NCBI GenBank assembly: GCA_036417435.1
Contig: CM070902.1
Location: 131,491,886 to 131,555,885 of the forward strand
Reading direction: 5' to 3'
Origin: Inia geoffrensis
Lineage: Eukaryota > Chordata > Mammalia > Artiodactyla > Iniidae
DNA: 64,000 nt
This document shows, in pieces, positions 22,744 through 33,367 of the stretch. The first letter of the stretch is position 1. The number at the start of each line of letters is the position of its first letter. Made by a program: the position numbers and the translations under genes. Under the pieces are notes generated by a model. It made no database searches. It was not told where the DNA came from and worked only from the letters and a program-made list of their open reading frames with translations.

Positions 22744-23346
22744 TGATACTGAGCAGGGCCCTGTGGGGCTCTTGGGCACAAAGAGTTTCTGTGTCCCCCC
22801 ATTTCTCTGATTGCAGAAAATAGCCTTCATTCAGCCTCCATGACCTTCTCTGAGTTCCAATGGGCAGATTCAAGCAGTTGTTATAGAGAATGGAGGGGAT
22901 GTGAGACAAGGGAGAAACAGTCAAGAGAAACAATAGTGCAGCCTTGGGGCAGGGTCCTGGTTCCCCATCAATGGATACACACAACAATATCTTTGAGCTG
23001 TTTTGCAGATACTGAAACCCCCTCCAGGTGGGAAGAGTTAACAATTAATGATGGTATGCTTCCCACAAGCACCCCAGACCAGTTGGAACCTTAAGGTTGA
23101 TGATGCTGACTTCTACTTACCTCATCACCAACCAACCAATCAGAAGAATGTCCACAAGCTGATCACACCCCATTACTATAAAACTTCTCACTACCCTCTC
23201 CAAGTTGGGACACATGGGTTTTGAGGGCATTAGCCCACTGTGGCCCCCTTTGCCTGGCAAAGCAATAAAGCTATTCTTTTCTACTTCACTCAAAACTGTC
23301 TGAGATTTGACTCAGGGTTGGGGTACAGAGGCTGGATTTGGCTTCT
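22744..23346 (+). repeat. ERV 3' LTR with promoter-like elements
   Basis: Starts TGATAC right after the polypurine tract and ends GGCTTCT, with the terminal CA changed. It keeps a CCAAT box at 23136, TATAAAA at 23177 and AATAAA at 23264, with the spacing of a working LTR (U3, then a short R). It lies 447 bp upstream of CDS1 exon 2, on the same strand. Confidence 0.88.
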
Positions 23347-23793
23347 CTATCTATCTATCAATCTAAAATGCTATGCCAGTGTAAGACATTCCTCTTGTTG
23401 TTGATGCTTTGATTGTAATCAAATAAAAAAAGAGACTATGTACAGTTGATCAGAATCTATGTGGCATTAACACCATATTCTTTGTTAAGTAGAAAAACAA
23501 TAAATGTTTGATTCTGTGGAAAATTCCTGATTTAGATAATATAGGAGTTTCTTTTTGAGTCTTTTGTTTAAATTAATCCTTTATATTGATAGACTTTAGC
23601 AAAGGTAATCAAACTTTCCTAACTAGGATGTACAACAGTGCTTGGATATTCAAGGTAAGTTAATAGTTATTTTTTTGTTTTAAGTTATGTAAATGAGAGT
23701 TGGCACACTGAGCAATAAATAAATGCATTGGCAAGCATGTGCTTTTTCTTCCTTTTATTTTGCAAAGTGATTTTCTTTTTTCTTTAATTTTAG

Positions 23794-23921
23794 GAAACAG
23801 ATATTGATGACAGATTTGGAGATTTGGATTCTAGAACAGATTCTGATATTCCAGAAATTCCACCATCCTCAGATAGAACCCCTGAGATCCTCAAGAAAGC
23901 TCTGTCTGGTTTGTCTTCAAG
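23794..23921 (+). CDS. CDS1: CDS1 exon 2
   Basis: Encodes residues 40-81 plus two bases of Arg82 (human-equivalent numbering): the hydrophilic, acidic cytosolic N-terminal tail, starting [10 protein letters not shown] and ending [10 protein letters not shown]. The acceptor is a T-rich tract ending in TAG at 23791-23793, and the donor is GTATGG at 23922. The 128 bp leave phase 2, which exon 3 completes (AG|G). This part of the protein is serine- and acid-rich and is the main region that differs between CDS1 and CDS2. Confidence 0.96.
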
Positions 23922-26900
23922 GTATGGTTGGTTGAAGATGAATCTAATGGGTACACAAGATAAACTGTGAGGTTATCCTGGACCATGTCCAATGTAATAA
24001 AACTCACTTTTGGTGAGTTTTAGAGCTATGAGAGGAGGCTTTACACTCTTTCACCATATATGAGCACAGTATTAGAGGCTTGATGTACCTCCTTTCGTTC
24101 ATCCTTAAAATCTTGTTGAATGTGAGAAAACCAAGTCTGAGAGGTTAACTGGTGAAGGTTACAGAGCTAGCAAGTTGTGGACCTGGCATTTCTGCCCTTG
24201 TCTGACAGGTTTCTGAAGCCAGTGACCCATTTACCAAATCAGGTTGCCTTTTCTGGTATTGGAACATCTAAAAAAGAAAATTCTATATTCTCTGTTCCCT
24301 GTTTTTCAAATGCCAGATGGAAATAGGTATTTTTTTTCCTTTTAACAGAGTTTAAAATCATTGTCCAAAACTCTACAACCCTTTACCATTTTATATTTGT
24401 GCTATAATTTTAAATGTTTAATAACCACCCACTTTCAGCTAATTTTATATTGCCCTTCATTGTATTCTTTGTAATATGAATTATAAAATTTATAAAAGCA
24501 AAATAAATATAATATCCAGATTAACATATGAAACCTTAAATATTGGTACAGAACACTCTTTTTTCAAGTTTTTAATACTGTTACACACAGTAAGAGGTCC
24601 ATTTTACACCATGCCCCAAGAGACACACAAATGTATATTTTGCTTTGTTTTGTTTTGTTTTTTGCGGTACGCAGGCCTCACTGTTGTGGCCTCTCCCGTT
24701 GCGGAGCACAGGCTCTGGACGTGCAGGCTCAGCGGCCATGGCTTACGGGCCCAGCCGCTCTGCAGCATGTGGGATCTTCCTGGACCGGGGCACGAACCGA
24801 CGTCCCCTGCATCGGCAGGCAGACTCTCAACCACTGCGCCACCAGGGAAGCCCACAAATGTATATTTTAACTGCTGTAAAAATGTTATAAAGCAATTCTT
24901 GCCATTGCTATGTGTGATGCTCTCTGATTTCTTTTATTTTTGATAGCTGTTCTATGTTATTGAACAAAAATACGCTGGATTACTAAATTGATTTTACTAC
25001 CCATGGGTCGTAAATTGGAGTTTGAAAATACTGATTTAGTCATATCTAGTAAATATAATGTGAGCTTTTCTGATTTTTAATTTCCTAGAGGATGATCATA
25101 GTAGAATAAATTGGTTCAAAACAAAGTTTTCATATTTTTTAGCCAATAGAATAAATTTTTGCTGTCCATTATTAAAAGCATGGTTATCATTTTAGTAGTT
25201 CTTGTTCCCAGTTGTTTTCATGACCTAGTTCACAGATGTACCTTTTTAAAAAAATCTCACCTGGTCTTTCTCAGATCTGGATTTTTTTTCATATTGATGT
25301 TATGTAAGAATAATGCTGGATTCCTTTGTGTCACTCATAACAAGATTTTCCTTAATAATTTTTTTTTCCTAGCATAAAGCAACAATGGCAAGTAGTAGTA
25401 GCTGGTATTTATTGAGCATGTATATTTGCTAGGTGCTGCTCCAAGCACTTTATATGTGTTGACTAATTTATTCTCACAACAACCCTGTAACTGTATAAAT
25501 GGAGACACTGAAGCACAGAAATGTTTTATATCAAGGGTCGTGTAGCTAGCAAGGATAGAGCCACATTCTGAACCTAGGCATTGTGCTCTATTTATGAAAG
25601 AATTGGTTTTAACAGCAGATAATATGACTAGTTTCAATCTTTTCGAGAAACTTCTCTGTGAAGGTTAAATAAATGTTTTAAAATCTACATTTTACACATT
25701 TTAGCCTCTTTTTAATACCCCAAATAGTCTGCCTTGCAAAGATTTAGAAATTGTAGATGCATAGGATTAAAAATACTAATTACATAAGGAATGTACATGG
25801 TTTGCCGAAGAAAACCCTATAATCCTCCTACCAAGACATTAATATTTAAAATACTGTGATGTTTATCATTGAAACTGTTTTGTTTTTTGCATTGTGTGCA
25901 TGTGTGTGCCTGTGTGTGTAATGTAAAAATAGCGTTGTACTGTTTTCTGCCTTGTTATTTTCATTTTCATTCCATGGTATTAGGAACAACATCCTGAAAT
26001 ACGTGTAAATATTTTAATGGCTGTATGATATATTCCTTTGTAGAGCTATAGTTCAACTTAACTTAAACAGCAATTGCTAGACATTTAGCCAATTTCTAAA
26101 TTTTCACAAAACCAACTCTGCTTTAAATATATTTCTTTATAGCTAACTTTTATTTAGCATCAATAATTATTTTCTTAGTATAAAATTTTAAAAGTGAAAT
26201 TCCTTGGTCAAAATTTATGTTCATTTTTTAAGGCTCTAATATATAATGCCAAAAAGAGCATAAGCCATTGAAATTGGAAAGAGCGTGAAAGGTCTTCAGT
26301 CACTTGGCAGTTGTCCCAGTCTGTTTCTTGACCCGTGTATGGGTCTGTGGAAATGAATATTCATTAGCCAGTGAAGTCTGGCTCTATCCTTTAGTAGAGA
26401 GCTTCTTCAGCAATGAGTCTAACTTAGTAGTTCTCTCTGGAAGGGGCAATGCCTTGGATTTTGTACCTTCCCCCAACCAGTGAACATTTGGCAGTGTCTG
26501 GAGACATTTTAGGTTGTCACAATAAGAGATGATGCTGCTGGGGCTTCCCTGGTAGCGCAGTGGTTGAGAGTCCGCCTGCCGATGCAGGTGACATGGGTTT
26601 GTGCCCCAGTCCAGGAAGATCCCACATGCCGTGGAGCGGCTGGGTCCATGAGCCATGGCCGCTGAGCCTGCGCGTCCGGAGCCTGTGCTCCACAACAGGA
26701 GAGGCCAGAGCAGTGAGAGGCCCGCATACCGCAAAAAAAAAAAAAAAAAAAAAAGAGATGGTGCTGCTGGCATTTAATAGGTAGAGGCCAGGCAAGATCC
26801 TACAGTACACAGAACAACTCTTTACAACAAAGAATGATCTGGCTCAAATATTAGTAGTGAAGGATGAGAAACCGTGGAAATACCCAGGCATAGTCTTGCT

Positions 26901-29900
26901 GGTGCTCTTGTACTCTATAAAGCTATCTTCTTTCTCCCTGGGAACCTGCACACATCCCGTCAACTTCCTTCCAAGGCTGGTAGATAGACTTTCTCAAAAA
27001 TCCTGCTCTTTGCTAGATGGCCCACCAAGTTCTTGTTTGTTCTTGAAGAGTGCCTCTCTGCCCTAATTCTTGGCTCAGGTGAACTGCCTTGCCAACCTAG
27101 GTCTTTCTCATTATGCTTGTAGAACTAGGAAAAAATTTGTTTTTAATTTTATTACTTTTGGGACTTCCCTAGCGGTCCAGTGGTTAAAACTCCGCGTTTC
27201 CACTGCAAGGGGCATGGGTTCGATCCCTGGTCAAGGAACTAGGATCCCACATGCTGTGTGGCATGGCCAAAAAAAAAAAAAGACAATAAATGTTTAGTAC
27301 TTTTTTTTTTTTGCGGTATGCGGGCCTCTTACTGTTGTGGCCTCTCCTGTTGCGGAGCACAGGCTCTGGATGTGCAGGCTCATGTGCTTATGTGCTTAAC
27401 TTTGTGTTAGGTATTCTTGGGAGATTTGGGGAGTCATTTAAATTAAAATAAGGCAATTAAGTCTTTGATCTTGTCGGGGAGGGTAATTTTTCTGCCTGGA
27501 GTAACATCTATGATAAAAGAGAGTAGGTCTTTGTTTAAATCTCTGGTTCTCAGAAGCTACCGTTCTCTGCTGGTCAGAGCCACCCCTTTAATATTAGAGG
27601 TACACTTGGACCTTTCAACTCCCACCAAGGTCTGATTTCTGACACTTGGGTAGTGTCCTCTTCTCTAGAAGAGGTTCTCAGTAATTCTGAGTCTGAGAAT
27701 CAGTTATGAAGGAGGGCTAAGTACATTTCTGAGGTTCGTGCAAGGAAGACAGGATTATTATCAGGAGACTGGCTTATGGTCCTTTATTTACCTCTGACTA
27801 GCTGTACGACCTAGCCCAGTTTCCTAATCCATTCATTCATCCTCAAAGAGTTCGTTCTATTAAGTCAAATAGAACCTTTCGGCTGTAGCATTTTTGATTC
27901 TGCATTCATTTCAGCTCAGCCCCAAAGCTTACAGTCTCATGAAAAATGTATGAACCTACATACTTAACTAAACAGTAGAGGGAAATAAAGTTGGGTAAGT
28001 ACAATTTGACCACCTTGTGAAAAACCTTGGAAACTATATAAAAGAGTTTGGACTTAATGTTGGCATTTTAGGTCTTGTGTGCAGAAAGGACATGATCAAA
28101 GGGATATTTGAGGAAGAGTAGTTAGGGGTATCTAGGCTATATAGGAGAGTGATTGAAAGCAGGGAGTGTAATCAGTATTTGATAAATGGATGAAATCAGC
28201 TAATATTTCTGTTACAGAGAGGAGAACGAGGGCTTGTGCTTAGAATACAGTGCATATATGTTACTATACGTTGGGTCAAAATCTCTTGTGATATAATTTA
28301 AATGTTAGCATTTGAATTAATAGAAATCAGAAAATTATTTAAAAACTTTACTGTGAGTATAATGTAAAATGAGTGTAGAATGAATAAACTCAGAGGGCAG
28401 CAGTTTTAGATTCAGAAAGCCTCATGCTTCTATAGGTGTTGTTAGAACAATCTGAGGTGTTTCGTACAGTGGCTGCTGACATTTCTTATGACGTAGCCAC
28501 ATAAAGAGTGAAAATATTTGTAAGGTACACTGGGGGTGAAGTGTGAGGCTCCTGCGGTGATGGAGGGCAGGCAGATGGGCTCCTCAGGCCCTTACTGACA
28601 GCAGAGGGTCGAGGAGGTCAAGTCTCAGTCTACCGGGGACCAGCCAGGTGTGCCTCAGGGAAGCTGTGCTCTAAGCACCAGCAGAGGCCCAAGGAGAAGA
28701 GAATACTTTTTAATGAAAGGCTCTGTCCCCGCAGGAAAGCAGGCAGCACACGCTGAGCAACAGAAAGAACTGACCTTCTGTCTGGCCTTGCCCTCAGTGA
28801 CGGACCTCCCCACACCTTCCTCATTTCCCTGAAATCGCGATGCTCTCCAGTTTCAGTTCCTCATTTTCCTTTCTTTACTTTTTCTCACTGCAAGGCTGTG
28901 TTCTCTGTTCTACACCACCTTAAAATCCGTACTCTTTTTATCCACCACACAAAAGGACAGACACCCTTTGGGAGGGCTGTGCACCCGGCCCCTCCTTCCC
29001 ACCTGAGTGGCCCCGGCGGAACGTGCGCACACCTGCGTTGGCCACCTCACCTCCCAGCCTCGCGATTCATCCTTATTCACATGGAGCAAAAACTAGTTCT
29101 TTTCTTCGGCTAATAGAATTTTTACATTTCCTTTAGCTCTCAGTGAGTGAGCAAATGCTATTGGTTTGTTTGGTTGGTTTGTGTTGTTATTGTATAAGGT
29201 AAAGTATAGGGGATTCCTAAAATATAGTTAAGGGAAACCTGTAAGTCTGGCAACTCATTACTGTAACAACACACAAAAATTTAAGAACACGTTAATGCTA
29301 ACTCTACAAATATTTCCTTTTTAGGTGGAAAAACTGGTGGATTCGTGGAATTCTTACTCTAACTATGATTTCATTGTTTTTCCTGATCATCTATATGGGA
29401 TCTTTTATGCTGATGCTTCTTGTAAGTGTTTGCCCAAGTGTCTCTTGCTTTGTTTTTCAGCACTGATATTGAAGTAAATTTGAGCATGTCATGAAAAAGA
29501 AGGTGGTTCAAGACTTGACAGCAGCAAATTTAGTTCCTTTAAGCATCTTCTGGTTCATGAAATGACCTGAACTAATCTTTTCCATTTGCAAATTGGCCAT
29601 TCAATGTGTATCAAGTATACGTGATATTCAGTAGATACACAACTTTGTGTCAGACATTGCACCAAGCATTAGGTAGAACAGAAACACACACATCACACAC
29701 GACTTCAACGTATATGACTATCAGCTAGATCCCTGACTTCAGGGGACTCATTCTAATGGCAGAGACATGTAAGTAACCATATGAATAAATGGTGTAGTAA
29801 ATGAGTGGAATAAACCCCATGAGAGATCTTGTTGGAAGAGCACAGCAAAAAAATGACCTCATCCAGTGTGAGAGAGAGATGAGGGAAGATTTCCAGAGGA

Positions 29901-32900
29901 GGTGATGTGAAAGCTGAGTCATAAAGAAGCACTGGGTGGGGGAGGGCATTCCAAGTTGGGGATATCAGGGGCAGGGGTGTAGTAAGGAGAGATTGTGGTC
30001 CGTTGGGGGGTTTGTGAGTTATACATGTGGAGAGTGTCTAGGGATGAGACTAGAGAGGCAAGCAAAAGCCATTCTGGGAGTTGGATTTTGTTGTATATGG
30101 GAAGCCCAACAAGTTATGAAGTCAGACACATTTTTTCAGCTTTTTAATTCATTCATTTAACACATGCTTCAGGATGCCTGCTACATGCCAGGCAGTTCTG
30201 GGGAATGATGCAGTCGTGCTGAGAAAAATGCACCTGTGTCTGCCCTCATGGAGCTTACTGTCTACATATTAAAGAACTGATCACATATGTAATCATAAAC
30301 TGCAGTAAGCATTTGAAAACAAGAATTGGATGCTATGAGAGCAAAGCAGGGAGCCAGGAGACTTTCCAGACTTTATCCAGTGCCCAGAATCTGCACTGCG
30401 GTCTTGAAAGTTGAGTAGGATTCACTGGGGTGAAGGGGAGACCTTGGAGGAAGGATTTTTTTTTTTTTTTTTTTGGCGGTACGCGGGCCTCTCACTGTTG
30501 TGGCCTCTCCTGTTGCGGAGCACAGGATCCGGATGCGCAGGCTCAGTGGCCATGGCTCACGGGCCCAGCCACTCCGCGGTATGTGGGATCATCCCGGACC
30601 GGGGCACGAACCCATGTCCCCTGCATTGGCAGGCGGACTCGCAACCACTGCACCACCAGGGAAGCCCCTGGAGGAAGGATTTTCACAGCAAAGGATTCCC
30701 TGTGTATAAAAGCCTTTATATCTAAAGAAGTATGAAACACTTGAAGCCCAAAGTGGTAGAAGTAAGAAGGAGAAATACATTCGTGACGAACATCATGCAT
30801 TTCCTGGATGCTGAACATGGTTTAGCAGTGAAGAGCGAGGGCCTGCTCTCGGGGATATGTACAGTGCCCCTCCTTTTTATTATTTGTCTTCATCCATCGC
30901 AACTGTATTTATGATGTTTATGTTAAGGGAACATGGATGGATATACACACACTTGGTACTCAATTGATGCTACCTTTATGTGTTTTAAGGTATTATTTAC
31001 ATTCACAACCCCGACTAGGTCATTTATATTTATATTTTGAGAAGTACACTTTGTACCTAGCTTGCATTTGCCTTATAATATTAGCACTCAAAAATGACGA
31101 ATTCAAGAGAGTTTTATTAAAAACTTACTTCTAGCAAATGATAGTTACTATTTTAAGATGGAACTCATACTCATATTCCTTAAAATAAAAGGAGTTTTTT
31201 TCCTCCAACCTTCTATTTATAGTGCTTTAATTGTTGCAGTCACAGCTTGGAATCACACTTTCTAAGTGATGGAGTTGCTAAAGCATATTTTGATTTAAAG
31301 GTAGATGTGAACATATAAAAGATATGAGGTTTCCCCACCCATTCCTGGAACTCCTATAATAACTGTTTTAATTCACATTATTTAACCTATTTTTAAATAG
31401 TGTATTAGTTTTTTTCCCATTGTGAGAGTTATAAAAGTATATTGAAATTACTTTGGAAAATAGATAATTAAAAAAAAAAATCACCCCAACCCTATCATCA
31501 ACCACCACAAGTCAATTAATACTGCCATTGATGTATTTCCTTTCATCTTTTTTTTCTTTTAAAAACCATGATTGTAATTATAGTGTGACTAAAATTTTGT
31601 ATCCTTTTTAAACTAAATATTGAATATTTTGTGTTGCTCCACGGTCTTCATAGCCATCAGCTTTAATACCTTCATCTACTCAATGAAATGTAGTACATCA
31701 TAAGTTATTTAGAGCAGCGTGTTATTTTTAGACGTTCAGGTTATAGTCTGGTTTTTATTTATTGTGAATAACATTATCCTAAACATATTAGAATATAAAG
31801 CTTTTTCATATGCAGGATTATTTTCTTCAAATAGATTCCCAGAGTGAAAATAGGCACTTTTATTTGGATAACACATAGTTCCAGCTCAACATATCTAAAT
31901 CTGAACTTCTGTTCTATCGCCAGCCATTCTGCATAACTCTGTCTACTTTTCCAAGCCTTCCCTGGTGTTGTCCTGCGTTTCCCTCTCTCCCTTAGCTCCC
32001 CAGTTTCCTCAAGCATCAAATCCAGTCAGTTCTACCTCCTTGATGTCTCTCATTCCTTATACCCTACCCTCTTCTGGCACTTATCCATACTCATCTGGAT
32101 GGTGGTATCTTGCCTGCCTTACTGTCTCTTCTCTTGCTGCTTCTCCAGTCAGTTCTTTCTACCTCTGTTATCCCCAGACATTCACGTCTGATCACGTCCT
32201 TTCATGATCGGCACCAACTCCTTTGTGCAGCCTTTCATGCTGTTTCCTGTGGCCCTGTGACCAGACTCATCTCTCTCTACTTCTTAGCCCAGCTTTGTGT
32301 ACCAGCAGCTCTGGACTACTTGTAGTTCCCTTAACATCCTCCTCATCTCCTATGTACATGACTCTGTACATCCTTCTCCTTCACCCCAGCTGGGCCCATC
32401 CCCACCCTTACCACAGGTTTTTTGTCTGCCTGTGCTTATATCCATGTGGCTGTTTCCATGTAGCTGGTAAGCTATAAGTGACAACCATATACATGTATGT
32501 GTGTGATATTAAAAATTCTTTTTTTCTTCTTTCAGTGAAACACCATATATAGTGCTAATGGTTGCTCTTGAACAAATGTATTCATAGAAGTAGCATCAGT
32601 TCATTTGATATTCTAAAAGCCCTTGGTTCTATAAATAGCATGACTTTGCCATTTTATCTTAACATCTAGCATTGTCCCCATTCTCAGATTATTATTGTTA
32701 AAAAAATGACTTGATGTCATACACAAAGGTTATTTGAAGGACAGTATTTAAATTTCCTCTTGTGTTTATAATATAACACATTTATGAGTTTTTCTTAAAA
32801 GAACTATTTGTAATAGTTTGGCATAATATTTTCTTACTGTATGGCTGAGGGACACAACTACTTCTTTTAAGTATGTCATTGGACATGTACTAGGTATAGT

Positions 32901-33329
32901 GGGGAAAAATAGCTTAAGAATATCCTGGGCAGTAGGATTGGGAAAGCCGATGTGTGGCGATCTCAAAAAGAAATCCCAAAGTATATTCTTTGGCAGACTT
33001 TGGTTAGCTCTTTCTGTAAAGGACCAGATTGTTGTATTTTAGGCTTTAAGGAGCCACATATATGTCTGTCATATAATCTTTGTTTTTTATTTTTAACTCT
33101 TTAAAAATATAAAATCCAGGGTCTTCCTTGGTGGCACAGTGGTTGAGAGTCCGCCTGCCGATGCAGGGGACACGGGTTCGTGCCCCAGTCCGGGAAGATC
33201 CCACATGCTGCAGAGCGCCTGGGCCTGTGAGCCATGGCTGTTGAGCCTGTGCGTCCGCAGCCTGTGCTCTGCAACGGGAGAGGCCACAACAGTGAGAGGC
33301 CCGCGTACCGCAAAAAAAAAAAAAAAAAA

Positions 33330-33367
<38 letters not shown>

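Larger units (their letters stand above)
17125..23346 (+). mobile_element. ERV1-like endogenous retrovirus, two LTRs, decayed interior
   Basis: A pair of related LTRs (17125-17737 and 22744-23346) bracket about 5 kb. A primer-binding-site-like tggtgcgcag lies at 17743, just after the left LTR, and a polypurine tract (aaagaaaaggggggat) lies just before the right LTR. The flanks are the same CTAT-rich tract (17113-17124; 23347-23362). A gag-like start and an env transmembrane-like piece are visible. I see no protease, reverse transcriptase or integrase, and the interior is AT-rich with many stops. It sits in the sense orientation of CDS1, in intron 1. The element is defective. Confidence 0.85.
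1..23793 (+). other. CDS1: CDS1 intron 1 (3' portion)
   Basis: Everything left of exon 2 appears intronic. There is no CpG-rich segment or sequence matching the CDS1 N-terminus, so exon 1 must lie further left. Positions 1-1500, 5570-5760 and 9085-10250 show no repeat or gene I can recognise. The rest is filled by L2, SINE, old L1, MER2, a full L1 and an ERV, listed separately. Confidence 0.85.
23922..29324 (+). other. CDS1: CDS1 intron 2
   Basis: Holds decayed antisense MIR (24060-24230, 25390-25605) and four CHR SINE copies, listed separately. I recognise nothing in 25605-26500 or 27390-29324. The latter has a GC-rich patch at 28540-29050 with no coding signal. Confidence 0.85.

Noticed and set aside
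22613..23044. 143-codon minus-strand open frame
   Set aside because: It lies across the ERV 3' LTR in antisense. The equivalent stretch in the 5' LTR is broken, so it is not conserved.
26541..26610. tRNA gene (box A/box B-like sequence)
   Set aside because: It is the tRNA-derived head of a SINE, repeated many times in the window and followed by a SINE body and poly-A.
28540..29050. Possible hidden exon or CpG island in the GC-richer part of intron 2
   Set aside because: CpG content is modest, the open frames are short on both strands, and exons 2 and 3 already join in frame.
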